From Zhongshania sp. (lineage in GTDB: Bacteria > Pseudomonadota > Gammaproteobacteria > Pseudomonadales > Spongiibacteraceae), in NCBI RefSeq assembly GCF_029212375.1, contig NZ_JARGNU010000006.1, forward strand, positions 123,160-187,159: 64,000 nucleotides of DNA, in the 5' to 3' direction. The position numbers and the translations under genes are program-made. Below are positions 18,513-26,919 of this stretch, piece by piece. Position 1 is the stretch's first letter. Each line of letters starts with the position of its first letter. Below the pieces are notes generated by a model that did not search any database, was not told the DNA's origin, and was given only the letters and a program-made list of their open reading frames with translations.

Positions 18513-19124
18513 TCAGCGAGAAAGGTCCTTGCCAGTGGCAGAATTGACCCTTAAAAAATGACGACGAAATAGCACTAATATTATCAAGAACAGGCAGCCA
18601 AGCCCAACTGCGGCGGGAAATAATAATGTGGTTAGCGAATAACTGGCCAGCGCCAATATCACCAAGCCATTGCGCAAGGCGAACAGGCCGAAAAAACTGA
18701 GGCTTTCGGCGTAGGGCTGGTGATAGGCCTTGCGCAGTGTTGGCCCAAAGCCCAAAAGGTCGACGGCAGTGAGGACTATTACGGCAAACAGCGGGCTAGC
18801 ACTCAAATACCAAATGGGCAGCGACGACAGCGCCGCGCCAAAGAACAGCCAGTCGCTATGGGTGATTTTTATGTCGCCCTTGCGTTGAAACGCGAGTAAG
18901 GCAATGTAAAAGGTGATAATGCCTGAAATTCCGATGGGCCACGCGCCGCTGCCACCCTTGGCATCGAGCTGGGCAAAAAACACAATAACGGTGGTGATAC
19001 CCCAAATCACCCATGAAAATACATGGGCTTGGGTGGTGCCGCGGTGAATGCCGCGAATATACGGCGCAAAGCCAATAAACGTGAGGGCAATGGCAGCGAG
19101 TGCAAAAAGGTCTTTTAGGCTCAT
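18513..19124 (-). CDS. Multi-pass membrane protein, PQ-loop/SemiSWEET-like
   Basis: About 203 residues with seven hydrophobic helices and no signal peptide. The first repeat (LTFIGFAPYIRGIHRGTTQAHVFSWVIWG) and the second (DLLGFGPTLRKAYHQPYAESLSFFGLFALRNGL) each resemble a PQ-loop helix hairpin, the repeat of SWEET/SemiSWEET sugar carriers, with a linker helix between. Transport of a small solute is therefore likely but not shown. ATG at 19124 is chosen; the frame opens at a TTG (19178) that falls inside a perfect hairpin. Confidence 0.7.
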   Translation of the reverse strand: MSLKDLFALAAIALTFIGFAPYIRGIHRGTTQAHVFSWVIWGITTVIVFFAQLDAKGGSGAWPIGISGIITFYIALLAFQRKGDIKITHSDWLFFGAALSSLPIWYLSASPLFAVIVLTAVDLLGFGPTLRKAYHQPYAESLSFFGLFALRNGLVILALASYSLTTLLFPAAVGLGCLFLIILVLFRRHFLRVNSATGKDLSR

Positions 19125-19152
19125 GGCGATGACTAGGGCAGCGATTCCGTTC

Positions 19153-19181
19153 ACATTGGCTGGAAATTTCCCAGCCAATGT
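19153..19181. terminator. Perfect 11-bp hairpin downstream of minE
   Basis: ACATTGGCTGG and CCAGCCAATGT pair perfectly around a seven-base loop. It sits between the minE stop and the next leftward gene, so it may end or attenuate the minCDE transcript, although no T-run follows. Confidence 0.5.
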
Positions 19182-19203
19182 TACCTAGCGATTTTGATCG
19201 TTC

Positions 19204-19455
19204 TTAGCGATCAGGCAACACAATATTTAATTCTAATACTGAACAATTGCCATTGTTGTCTAATTGCACTTCTACCTGATCTTGGTCTACGTCAACGTAT
19301 TTGCGAATCACGTCGAGCAGCTCCTGCTGTAATTTTGGCAGGTAATCGGGCTGGCTGCGTTGATTGCGCTCGTGGGCGACAATAATCTGCAAGCGCTCTT
19401 TGGCGATCGATGCTGTGTCTTTTTTACCGTTGCGGAAGTAGTCGAATATGCTCAT
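19204..19455 (-). CDS. minE: Cell division topological specificity factor MinE
   Basis: 83 residues: membrane-binding N-terminus MSIFDYFR, the MinD-stimulating helix [32 protein letters not shown] and a C-terminal dimerisation domain (VELNIVLP-like end). MinE drives pole-to-pole oscillation of MinCD. The ATG overlaps the minD stop (ATGA). Confidence 0.97.
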   Translation of the reverse strand: MSIFDYFRNGKKDTASIAKERLQIIVAHERNQRSQPDYLPKLQQELLDVIRKYVDVDQDQVEVQLDNNGNCSVLELNIVLPDR

Positions 19456-20267
19456 GCGCTCCTCCGAAACAGTCGTTGAAACAGGCCTTTTTGTTCTACG
19501 CTCATAAAGCGGTGTTCCACTTCCTCTCCCAAAATACGCGCTACAGCGTCGGAATAGGCTTGGCCTGCGGGGCTTTCTTTGTCGTGAATGACCGGAATAC
19601 CTTGGTTGGACGCCTTGAGTACAGTTTCGGACTCGGGAATAACGCCTAGCAACTTGGTCGCCAATATTTCTTCTACGTCTTTAACACCGAGCATTTCGCC
19701 CTTTTCAACGCGCTCGGGGTTGTAGCGGGTCAGCAGCAGACATTCTTCAACGCGCTCGCCTTGTTCGGCGCGACGGGACTTGCTTTGCAGAATGCCCAGT
19801 ATGCGGTCTGAGTCCCGTACCGAAGAGACTTCAGGGTTGGCGACGACAATGGCCATATCGGCAAAATACATCGCCATAAACGCGCCGTGCTCAATGCCGG
19901 CGGGGGAGTCGCAAATAATGTATTCAAAGCCGTCATCGGCCAGTTCTTTTAATACCCGCTCAACACCTTCTACACTGAGCGCGTCTTTGTCGCGGGTTTG
20001 CGAGGCCGGCAGAATATAGAGATTTTCGGCGCGCTTGTCTTTGATCAGTGCCTGGCGAAGGTTGGCTTCACCGTTGATCACATTAACAAAATCGTACACC
20101 ACGCGGCGTTCGCAATTCATAATAATGTCGAGGTTGCGCAGACCAATATCAAAATCGATAACCGCGGTTTTGTGGCCGCGCATGGCGATGCCGCTACTGA
20201 TCGCGGCGCTGGTCGTGGTCTTGCCCACGCCGCCTTTTCCTGAGGTAACTACTATTATCTTGGCCAA
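19452..20267 (-). CDS. minD: Septum site-determining ATPase MinD
   Basis: 271 residues with the deviant Walker A loop [11 protein letters not shown] (about 9-19), switch motifs [10 protein letters not shown] and CDSPAGIE, and a C-terminal amphipathic membrane-targeting helix ([11 protein letters not shown]). MinD recruits MinC to the membrane and is released by MinE. The start is a TTG at 20267, with AAGGA eight bases upstream, and matches the conserved [13 protein letters not shown] beginning. Confidence 0.97.
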   Translation of the reverse strand: MAKIIVVTSGKGGVGKTTTSAAISSGIAMRGHKTAVIDFDIGLRNLDIIMNCERRVVYDFVNVINGEANLRQALIKDKRAENLYILPASQTRDKDALSVEGVERVLKELADDGFEYIICDSPAGIEHGAFMAMYFADMAIVVANPEVSSVRDSDRILGILQSKSRRAEQGERVEECLLLTRYNPERVEKGEMLGVKDVEEILATKLLGVIPESETVLKASNQGIPVIHDKESPAGQAYSDAVARILGEEVEHRFMSVEQKGLFQRLFRRSA

Positions 20268-20309
20268 GGGTCTAATCCTTTTAAGGGCATAATGAATGTG
20301 TGTTTGGCA

Positions 20310-21140
20310 TTAAACGAGTGGCGTAATGCTCAGTGTTTGCTCGTCTAGGCCGACTTGAACCGGCATTTTCCAATGTTCTTTGCGCAAATCTTCGTCCACC
20401 TTGAAGGTGCCGGCAATCGAGACCAGCTCGGCCTCTAGGCTTTGGCAGAAAATACGCGCACTGCTATCGCCTTTTACGCCAGCGAGGGCGCGGCCGCGCA
20501 GGGCGCCGTAAACATGAATATTGCCATCGGCCAGTACCTCTGCCCCCGCTGACACCGCCGCCATAATAATCAGGTCGCCGCCTGGGGCGTAAACCTGCTG
20601 GCCAGAACGAATTGGTGTGGTGATGATTTTACTGGGGCTGTGGTTGATTTCAACGTGGTCAGTGGGGCTCAATTCCAGTTGGCAAGGTTCGGTCGGCTCA
20701 GTTTTACTCTGATTAGCGGCGCTGGCACTGGATTCAGTTTGCTCGCTTGGCTCTGTTTGCTGCTCAATCTGGAGATCTGGCGCCGGTTTAACTCGACTCG
20801 CGGGCATAATCGCCAAGCTTAGGGCTTTTGCTTGCTGTTCAAGGCTCTCGACCCCGCTGCGCAGTGCCACTGGCAATAGCCCCTGGCTGTGGCATATCGT
20901 CAGAATATCGGCCAAGGCTAGGGTGTCCACCTCACCGGCAAAATCATCAAAGCTGAGCACCACAGGGGTTTGTTTGAAAAAGCCGGGTGCGGCCGCCGCT
21001 TTGTCGCGCAATTGCTGCTCAAAGTCCACCGCGTCAAAGCGGCTGATTTCCAATAGTGTGAGGGGGAATAAGCCGCCCTTCAAACGAAAGGTGGCGGTGG
21101 TGGGTGAGTCTGCGCTGGTATTTGACTTTAAAAGTGGCAA
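20310..21140 (-). CDS. minC: Septum formation inhibitor MinC
   Basis: 276 residues. The N-terminal half (FRLKGGLFPLTLLEI, LSFDDFAGEVD) is the FtsZ-inhibiting domain. A Ser/Thr/Glu-rich linker (about 130-165) follows. The C-terminal beta-helix (IRSGQQVYAPGGDLIIMAAVSAGAEVLADGNIHVYG, GALRGRALAGV) binds MinD and dimerises. The start is probably TTG at 21140 with AGGA nine bases upstream. First gene of the leftward minCDE operon. Confidence 0.96.
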   Translation of the reverse strand: MPLLKSNTSADSPTTATFRLKGGLFPLTLLEISRFDAVDFEQQLRDKAAAAPGFFKQTPVVLSFDDFAGEVDTLALADILTICHSQGLLPVALRSGVESLEQQAKALSLAIMPASRVKPAPDLQIEQQTEPSEQTESSASAANQSKTEPTEPCQLELSPTDHVEINHSPSKIITTPIRSGQQVYAPGGDLIIMAAVSAGAEVLADGNIHVYGALRGRALAGVKGDSSARIFCQSLEAELVSIAGTFKVDEDLRKEHWKMPVQVGLDEQTLSITPLV

Positions 21141-21451
21141 TCTGCTTTCCTAGGTGTGGCTAAATCCCCAGATCGCGTGAGCTGCGTCTTGGAGTAGGCT
21201 TAGGGTATTCAAGATTTCAGGCCCTTAGAGTAAGGCATCGCTAGGATTGTTCAACTGTTTTTATAGGTTTAGCGCCGACTTGTTGGTACTTCGCTGATTT
21301 TAGCGAGAATTCTGTGGGTGGACATGGCTATATACAGAATAATCTCGCGGCTGGCGCTGTTCAGCGCGTCTGGTAGGGTGGCTTAGTCATCGTCGTTTCT
21401 GTACTACTGCAAGCGGCGAATAAGTACCTGCTAATTTTTTTGCAGATTCCG
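21141..21451. other. Non-coding region upstream of minC
   Basis: The stretch between minC and the ECF-type element at 21452 has no supported gene. It should contain the minCDE promoter facing left. No operator or strong repeat was noticed. Confidence 0.45.
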
Positions 21452-21480
21452 CGACGGAATTTACGTTCAGTTACGTTTAA
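21452..21480 (+). promoter_or_regulatory. Bipartite element shared with 25000-25028, candidate ECF-sigma promoter
   Basis: CGACGGAATTT, ten unlike bases, then ACGTTTAA. The identical 19 fixed bases at identical spacing recur before the YHYH gene at 25077. GGAATTT resembles an ECF -35 (GGAA core) and CGTTTAA a -10. The gap is a few bases shorter than in textbook RpoE promoters, so an activator site is the alternative. It lies 62 bases before the EF-hand ATG; a short hairpin (CGGAGAA/TTCTCCG, 21506-21521) falls in the presumed leader. Confidence 0.65.
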
Positions 21481-21541
21481 GTCCATGAGTACAAATTAAG
21501 GGTAACGGAGAAGTTTCTCCGCCCGTTTTCAAGGAAACACG

Positions 21542-21949
21542 ATGAACAGCAAATACATGACTCTCGCCGCAATCGCATTGTTTTTAGCTGCTGGTTGCGC
21601 CATGGCCCGTCCACCGCAGTTTGACACCATGGATGCCGATGGCAACGGCAGCGTCACCCGCGCCGAAGCTGAAAAAATGATTATTGGTCACGCTGAAATG
21701 ATTGACGCCAACAACGACGGCATTATCACCGAGGCGGAAATGCAAACTGAGCAAAGTCGTCATAAGGATAAGCGGCCGCCGCGCCCAAATGACGCACCCG
21801 CGCAAATTAGCGGCGACGTGCAACTGGCTGAGTTTGTTGCACATCGGCTTGATAGGCTTATGCAGCACGACCAAAATGGCGATGGCGAGTTAAGCGCGCA
21901 AGAATTAGCGCCACCTAATGGCCGCGGAGGACCCGGCGGCCCGAGATAA
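21542..21949 (+). CDS. Exported EF-hand protein
   Basis: 135 residues. The leader ends around LAAGCAMA and could be a lipoprotein or ordinary signal peptide. Three EF-hand loops follow: DADGNGSVTRAE, DANNDGIITEAE and, near the C-terminus, DQNGDGELSAQE. Each has the Asp/Asn pattern for Ca2+ binding. The tail is Gly/Pro-rich. It is the first gene after the shared promoter element and is 11 bases before the sigma factor gene, so it is likely part of the same sensing operon. Confidence 0.85.
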   Translation: MNSKYMTLAAIALFLAAGCAMARPPQFDTMDADGNGSVTRAEAEKMIIGHAEMIDANNDGIITEAEMQTEQSRHKDKRPPRPNDAPAQISGDVQLAEFVAHRLDRLMQHDQNGDGELSAQELAPPNGRGGPGGPR

Positions 21950-21960
21950 GATCGTAAATC

Positions 21961-22500
21961 GTGACAAACTGTGAGGATGACCTACTCGTAAGCCGAGCTG
22001 GCAAAGGCGAGCACGCCGCCTTCGAGGTTTTGGTGAACCGGCATCTCGATGCTGTGCTCGGCTTTGCCGAGCGCATGATCGGGACGCGCGCTGACGCCGA
22101 AGATATTGCCCAAGATACCTTTGCCAAAGCTTGGCAGCAGGCGCGGCGCTGGAAACCGGGGCAGGCGCAATATCGTACATGGTTGTTTCAGCTTGCGATG
22201 AATCTTATTCGAGATCGCTGGCGCAAGCAGCGACCCAGCGAGCCTTTGGATGACACCATTGCGGATACCCAAGCCACGCCAGATAGCCAGCTGCAATCTG
22301 CTGCGCAGGCCGCGCGGGTAAACGCGGCACTGCAACAACTGCCGGAGCGACAGCGAGCAGCCATTATTCTCAACCACTACCACGGGCTGGGTAATATCGA
22401 AACGGCATTGGCGATGGACGCCAGCGTCGAGTCGGTGGAGTCCTTGCTTGGCCGCGCCCGCCGCAGCCTACGTCAATCTCTTAATAGCGAGCGCGTCTAA
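21961..22500 (+). CDS. ECF-family RNA polymerase sigma factor
   Basis: 179 residues with sigma region 2 (FEVLVNRHLDAVLGFAERMIGTRADAEDIAQDTFAKAWQQA) and region 4 (LQQLPERQRAAIILNHYHGLGNIETALAMDASVESVESLLGRAR) and no region 1 or 3, as in ECF sigmas. GTG at 21961 is the start. The next two genes encode a one-helix membrane protein and a CnrX-like periplasmic sensor, an arrangement like the CnrYXH system of Cupriavidus (there in Y-X-H order). It probably transcribes its own operon and the YHYH operon through the element at 21452 and 25000. Confidence 0.92.
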   Translation: MTNCEDDLLVSRAGKGEHAAFEVLVNRHLDAVLGFAERMIGTRADAEDIAQDTFAKAWQQARRWKPGQAQYRTWLFQLAMNLIRDRWRKQRPSEPLDDTIADTQATPDSQLQSAAQAARVNAALQQLPERQRAAIILNHYHGLGNIETALAMDASVESVESLLGRARRSLRQSLNSERV

Positions 22501-22514
22501 TTGGAATCGACCTT

Positions 22515-22805
22515 ATGAGTACAGATACAGAACTCGATAACTTACTAAACGCTTACCGCGTAGCGCCGGCGAGTGCCGCGCTACGGCAGCGAATTGTGCA
22601 AAACGCGAGCAGGCCATCGCCCTGGGCGGAGCTGCTAGCGGCGATCGGCGGCTGGCGAATCGCCGGACCGGCGCTGGCAGCCAGTTTGATGTTTGGTGTC
22701 GTCAGTCAGCTTTGGTGGACTCAGTCCGTTTCCCATAGCGTTGCTGAGGACAGCGTTTGGACTTTGGCTATGTTAAACACCACGCAGGAGTGGGCTAATG
22801 AATAA
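22515..22805 (+). CDS. One-helix membrane protein, probable anti-sigma factor
   Basis: 96 residues: a cytosolic N-terminal half (TELDNLLNAYRVAPASAALRQRI), one TM helix (about residues 48-66, IAGPALAASLMFGVVSQLWW) and a short periplasmic tail. Size and layout resemble CnrY-type anti-sigma factors, which trap the sigma factor at the membrane. The sequence itself is not a known family, so the role comes from its place between sigma and sensor genes. It overlaps the next gene by eight bases. Confidence 0.65.
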   Translation: MSTDTELDNLLNAYRVAPASAALRQRIVQNASRPSPWAELLAAIGGWRIAGPALAASLMFGVVSQLWWTQSVSHSVAEDSVWTLAMLNTTQEWANE

Positions 22806-23235
22806 GGAACGAAATTGGGGTATCGCGCTTGGCGCATCCTTAATCGTCAACGTGTTCTGTTTGTCAGCACTGTTAACCGGTTGGTTGGCGCCGCCACCAC
22901 CCATGCACGGTGGTGGCCCGCCACCGCCACCCGAGGCGCGCATACTTTTTGAGAAAATTGCACCTCATCGGCAGCCCGGTTTTCGTCAGTCGATGGACGC
23001 GATTCACCAGCAGCGTCAAGCGGTGGGGCGGGCCTTCGCCGCTGAACCCTTTAACGCCGAACAACTCGCTGGCGCCCTTGCCGCACTTCGCCATGCGGAA
23101 TCCGCTGGCGCGGAATTAGCCCATCAACGTATCGTCGAGGTCGCGGCGACATTGACTAGCGAGGAGCGCCGCCAGCTCGAACCGTTTGTGGGGCATCGGC
23201 CGGGCAAGCCTCCCGGGCCGCGGCCACCCAGATAG
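22798..23235 (+). CDS. CnrX/Spy-like periplasmic heavy-metal sensor
   Basis: 145 residues. One N-terminal TM anchor (ALGASLIVNVFCLSALLTGWLA), then a Pro/His/Gly-rich segment (PPPPMHGGGPPPPP) and a helical hairpin (FRQSMDAIHQQRQAVGRAFAAEPF, LAALRHAESAGAELAHQRIVEVAATLTSEERRQL) of the PF13801 type. In CnrX this hairpin binds Ni/Co and signals to the anti-sigma factor. Several His and one Met near the anchor could bind metal; the metal is unknown. It ends in another Pro-rich tail. Confidence 0.82.
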   Translation: MNKERNWGIALGASLIVNVFCLSALLTGWLAPPPPMHGGGPPPPPEARILFEKIAPHRQPGFRQSMDAIHQQRQAVGRAFAAEPFNAEQLAGALAALRHAESAGAELAHQRIVEVAATLTSEERRQLEPFVGHRPGKPPGPRPPR

Positions 23236-23286
23236 TATTTACCTGAAACAATTGTTTAGCGTGCTTAACATTCAGAGATTCAAGCT

Positions 23287-24354
23287 ATGAAGATAAAAAG
23301 GCACCTTTTGCCTGTAGCAATACTGACCCCAAGTCTGCTTGTGGCCTGCGGCGGCGGTGGCGGTGGCGGAGGCGCCACCGCCACCAGTAGCGACGACAGT
23401 AGCAGTATTGTCGGCGCGAGTGGCTATAACAGCGCACTTTTTAGTTCGGATTTAATTAGCGAAAGCCAAGTTAGCTGTACGCTAGAAAACGGCGCCACGA
23501 CCACATGTTATCAACTGCGCTTTGCTGCCAATGGCGCGGGTAGCAGTGAAGGTAATAACACCATTGGCCCCTTCTGTCCGGAGAATATCGAGGTAGCACG
23601 AAAGGATGCTGGCCTCGGCATATACGACGGCCCCAGTAACCCGGGTTTTCAATCCCTCGTTGACGCTGTGCAGAATATGGACGCCGACGGTTACGACATC
23701 GTTGATGACAATGGCAACGTGAATACGGTGGGTGGCGGCCCAGGTAGCAGTGCCTGTTTGGAAATGCCCATGGACACCGGCCTAGAAGTCACCTACCTCG
23801 TGCCAGTAACACCGCAAGTAAGAAGTGCGCCCTACCAGATATCTACGATAGAAAGTATCGGCTTCGGTGTGACGGGGGTTCCCTACAAAGGACATCCGCC
23901 GGGGGTGACGGTGGCGGAAGCGGGCGTCAATGGCTCCGGCAGCGGCAGTATTCCCGCTCTGGACCATTGCGGTGGCCATGTCGATCCGGCGGGCTACTAT
24001 CATTGGCACTTTGTTCCCCAGTCGATGAATACGGTACTTAGCGCAGACCAATACCGGTATCAGCAAGACAATGAAATAAGCTGCAGCAATGCCATTATTG
24101 CCTATGACCAGCCGTCGTCGTTTGCCGGTTTAGCTAAAGACGGCTTCCCCATCTACGGCGCCTACGACGCGGTTGATAACGTAGACACACCGCCGAACGA
24201 GCTGGCAGTCGTCGACGAATGCAATGGGCATAGTCATGCGACTACAGAGTTTTCCGAAGGCATTTATCACTATCATGCTTTAGCTGGCGGCGCCCCTAAT
24301 GTACCGACCTGCTTACGGGGAAGCTTTGTGCAACGAGATTTTTCCATCCAGTAA
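23287..24354 (+). CDS. YHYH-domain lipoprotein 1
   Basis: 355 residues. A lipoprotein leader (LLVACGGGGGGGG, Cys near residue 21) is followed by a Gly/Ser linker and a large domain with paired Cys (for example VSCTLENGATTTCYQL, GPFCPENIEVARKDAG) and the YHYH signature: CGGHVDPAGYYHWHFVP and a later CNGHSHATTEFSEGIYHYH. The His clusters suggest metal binding on the outside of a membrane. It follows the sensor gene after 51 bases and is closed by a strong terminator. It shares its plan with the gene at 25077. Confidence 0.88.
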   Translation: MKIKRHLLPVAILTPSLLVACGGGGGGGGATATSSDDSSSIVGASGYNSALFSSDLISESQVSCTLENGATTTCYQLRFAANGAGSSEGNNTIGPFCPENIEVARKDAGLGIYDGPSNPGFQSLVDAVQNMDADGYDIVDDNGNVNTVGGGPGSSACLEMPMDTGLEVTYLVPVTPQVRSAPYQISTIESIGFGVTGVPYKGHPPGVTVAEAGVNGSGSGSIPALDHCGGHVDPAGYYHWHFVPQSMNTVLSADQYRYQQDNEISCSNAIIAYDQPSSFAGLAKDGFPIYGAYDAVDNVDTPPNELAVVDECNGHSHATTEFSEGIYHYHALAGGAPNVPTCLRGSFVQRDFSIQ

Positions 24355-24387
24355 TGAAACGATTCACCTAGGTCTCTTGACCACTTT

Positions 24388-24427
24388 GAAAGCCGCTTGC
24401 TTCTATTTTGGAGCGGCTTTCTTTTTT
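24388..24427 (+). terminator. Rho-independent terminator of the sigma/YHYH1 operon
   Basis: GAAAGCCGCT and AGCGGCTTTC form a perfect 10-bp stem with a 14-base loop, followed by six T. Confidence 0.92.
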
Positions 24428-24438
24428 AAACAGGCCCC

Positions 24439-24987
24439 ATGAAACATTATTTCCGTATTTTAATTTTGCTCCTTATTGCTAGCCTTAGCGGCCTAATTCA
24501 GGCCCACGACCAGCACTTGGCCACTGTCCATATTCGGCGTAGCGACGCCGGTCGCTGGCTATTCGAGCTCATGACACCGCTACCTGCCTTAGACCAAGCC
24601 ATGCGGGCTTCCCTTCCCGAGGCCCAGCGCAATATGCTAGCCGGTAGCACAGCCTACAAAGAGGCCGTTGTCGCCTATGTCAAAAAAGGCTTTGCGGTTT
24701 CCGTCAGCGGGCGCAGCAAGGCTGACCAAGTGGTCAATGCGCTTCCCCTGAGCCTTGGGCAAGGACGTTTGCGCTTAGACGAGCACGTCTCAACACTGCA
24801 GTTTGAAATAAAGGGCATGCCCGCCGCAGTAGAGCAGCTTGAATTTAGTTTGGCCTATATGGCGGACAATCCTCGCCAGAACAATTTTGTACGGCTTATT
24901 GATGGCGACCGGAGCAAGCGCTACATTCTTAATGTTCAAAATAATTTTTCAGGCAAAGACAGCGAATTCTTCGCCGCTAAAAAATAA
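24439..24987 (+). CDS. Secreted DUF6702-like protein
   Basis: 182 residues with a signal peptide ending at LIQAHDQH. The mature part looks like an all-beta domain (ATVHIRRSDAGRWLFELMTPLPALDQAM, LRLDEHVSTLQFEIKGMP, RYILNVQNNFSGK) similar in pattern to DUF6702 proteins, which often occur with metal-related genes. That call is tentative. It starts right behind the terminator, so it probably has its own weak promoter or relies on readthrough. Confidence 0.65.
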   Translation: MKHYFRILILLLIASLSGLIQAHDQHLATVHIRRSDAGRWLFELMTPLPALDQAMRASLPEAQRNMLAGSTAYKEAVVAYVKKGFAVSVSGRSKADQVVNALPLSLGQGRLRLDEHVSTLQFEIKGMPAAVEQLEFSLAYMADNPRQNNFVRLIDGDRSKRYILNVQNNFSGKDSEFFAAKK

Positions 24988-24999
24988 TTGGTATTTTTT

Positions 25000-25028
25000 C
25001 GACGGAATTTGGCGACTGCGACGTTTAA
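25000..25028 (+). promoter_or_regulatory. Second copy of the bipartite ECF-type element
   Basis: CGACGGAATTT-N10-ACGTTTAA, identical in its fixed parts and spacing to the element at 21452-21480. It lies in the short gap between the DUF6702-like gene and the second YHYH gene, 48 bases before its ATG. Confidence 0.65.
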
Positions 25029-25076
25029 ACCTAAGAGAACTGCTCACGAAGGCTAATCACTTCAGGAAACCGCCGA

Positions 25077-26090
25077 ATGACACGTCGTTACCACACTAAA
25101 GATTTTCTCAATCCGCGCTTGTTTGTCGGCGCGACGCTTAGCACTCTGCTTGTTGCCTGTGGTGGTGGCAGTAGCGGTAGCGGCAATGATGCGACGACCG
25201 CGATTAGCGAAGCCGATAATCACGCGGTGGACACCTCCCGATTTATGGAAGACGCCGTAGTCTCAATTGAAACCGTGAGCTGTACGCTCTCCGATGGCAG
25301 TGCCAGCAGCTGCTACGAAATCACCTTGAATGGCTTTCCCGCAGATAGAAGCAGCTTGGGGCCTTTCTGCCCAGAAACAACGAGCACAGGCGCCAATGAC
25401 GCCGGTACCTGGTTTGAGGATGGGGTGCTTTATGATCTCACCGGCGCCTTTGTCGCTGACCTCGCCAATTTTTATAACGACGACAATTGGCAGTTGTTTA
25501 ATGCGCAAACCGGCGACGTTTATATAACGAATACCCAGGCGGCCTGCGAGGCCGCAGCGCAGCCCAATGTGCCCGCAAATTACAACAATTACTGCGTACA
25601 GTGTGATATTTCTTATTACAGCGATGAACCTTTAAAGGGTATTGCGGTGACCTATTTAATTCCCGCAACGCCACAGCCTCGAGACGCGCCCGGCGCTATT
25701 GACCGAGGTGGTGTCGGCGCCGCCTTTAACGGGGTGAAACTCGATGCGGCCGCACCGACAGATGCGATTTTAGGGGCTTATACGATTGCCGCTTTCGATG
25801 AGTGCGTTGGCCATATCAACCCCCATGCCGGCTATCACTATCACGGTGCCAACCACGGCGACGGTGACTGCCCGGCAATCGATTTTGAAACTGACGGCCA
25901 CGGCGGCGCTTTTGGCTACGCCTTAGACGGCTACGCTATTTACGCGATGGCTGACAGTGCTGGCAATGAATCTACCGACCTTGATAGCTGCCGCGGTCAT
26001 AGCGATGAGACGCGCGGCTACCACTACCACACTGCGAGCGCTGGCGAGAATGCCTTTATAGGTTGCTTTACTGGTGAGACTGCACGATGA
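25077..26090 (+). CDS. YHYH-domain lipoprotein 2
   Basis: 337 residues with lipobox LLVACGGGSSG (Cys near 28). As in the first YHYH protein there is VSCTLSDGSASSCYEI, then GPFCPETTSTGANDAG, CVGHINPHAGYHYHGANHGDGDC and CRGHSDETRGYHYHTASAG. It has extra cysteines (NYCVQCDISYY) that could bind metal or form disulfides. It stands behind its own copy of the shared promoter element and overlaps the next gene by four bases. Substrate and role are unknown; extracellular metal or calcium chemistry is inferred. Confidence 0.88.
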   Translation: MTRRYHTKDFLNPRLFVGATLSTLLVACGGGSSGSGNDATTAISEADNHAVDTSRFMEDAVVSIETVSCTLSDGSASSCYEITLNGFPADRSSLGPFCPETTSTGANDAGTWFEDGVLYDLTGAFVADLANFYNDDNWQLFNAQTGDVYITNTQAACEAAAQPNVPANYNNYCVQCDISYYSDEPLKGIAVTYLIPATPQPRDAPGAIDRGGVGAAFNGVKLDAAAPTDAILGAYTIAAFDECVGHINPHAGYHYHGANHGDGDCPAIDFETDGHGGAFGYALDGYAIYAMADSAGNESTDLDSCRGHSDETRGYHYHTASAGENAFIGCFTGETAR

Positions 26091-26383
26091 ACTCACGTAA
26101 TTACAGAAAGCGCCGCCTAGGGCTTGCCGCGACAGTGGGGTATTTGCTTATTGTCAGCCCCGCTTATGCACATGAGAATCACAACGAGGCGCCATGGGCG
26201 GCTTGTGAGGCGCAACAGCAGAATTCATCCTGCGAATTTAGCGATGGCCATGGCGATTTGTATCGGGGCAGCTGTCAGGTTTTTAGCGACAGTCTAATGT
26301 GTGTTCGGAATCAGCCTATCGTGCGGGCAGACGTGCCGGCAAGTAAGACGACTAAGTCGGATCCGACACCCTTAGCCAGATAA
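26087..26383 (+). CDS. Small secreted Cys/His protein, unknown
   Basis: 98 residues. The signal peptide ends VSPAYA; the mature part is HENHNEAPWAACEAQQQ followed by three more cysteines (SSCEF, GSCQVF, LMCVR), which suggests two disulfides or a metal site near the His-rich start. It overlaps the YHYH2 stop (ATGA), so it is translationally coupled. No family was recognised. Confidence 0.7.
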   Translation: MNSRNYRKRRLGLAATVGYLLIVSPAYAHENHNEAPWAACEAQQQNSSCEFSDGHGDLYRGSCQVFSDSLMCVRNQPIVRADVPASKTTKSDPTPLAR

Positions 26384-26436
26384 AAAGCCAAATTTTTTAG
26401 CAGTTCAACTGTGTGTTTATCAGTGGAGTAGATGAA

Positions 26437-26892
26437 ATGGTCAACTCAATTGCGGCAAGCGGCATGTCTATGCCACCGCCGCCGCGTATGCAATCAGCCG
26501 CCTCATTAACTGAGGATCAAACCCAGCTTATTAACGACACGCTGAGTCAGTTTGATGCGGAAAATATTACCGAGACTGATGCAAAATCGATTGTGTCGAT
26601 TTTTCAGGAGGCGGGAATTCAGCCCAGCAAATCCCTCGCTGACGCAATGGACGCAGCGGGCTTCGATGCCAAAGCGCTTGGCGACCTAGCAAGACCTCAG
26701 GGGCCGCCGCCTAGCGGGCCGCAGAGTCAAAGTGGCGGTATTAATCTCAGTGACGATGCTCTGAAAGAGCTCTACACATTATTAGATGAATACTATTCTG
26801 AAAACGCGTCGGCTAGCGATAAATCTGGTTTAGAAAATTCGATTCAAGAATTATTGGGATCGGCCTCAAGTATTTTCAGCGCTAAAGCCTAA
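26437..26892 (+). CDS. Acidic helical protein of unknown function
   Basis: 151 residues from ATG 26437, preferred for GGAG eight bases upstream. No signal peptide or membrane helix. Two acidic helical segments (TEDQTQLINDTLSQFDAENITETDAKSI and LSDDALKELYTLLDEYYSENASASDKSGLENSI) flank a Pro/Gln/Ser linker. The two halves look like a loose internal repeat and might be degenerate EF-hand pairs, but Ca-ligand loops are not complete. It ends the YHYH region and is convergent with piuC. Confidence 0.65.
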   Translation: MVNSIAASGMSMPPPPRMQSAASLTEDQTQLINDTLSQFDAENITETDAKSIVSIFQEAGIQPSKSLADAMDAAGFDAKALGDLARPQGPPPSGPQSQSGGINLSDDALKELYTLLDEYYSENASASDKSGLENSIQELLGSASSIFSAKA

Positions 26893-26919
26893 GAGCCGTT
26901 TCTAGTCATTTTGCCTGCG

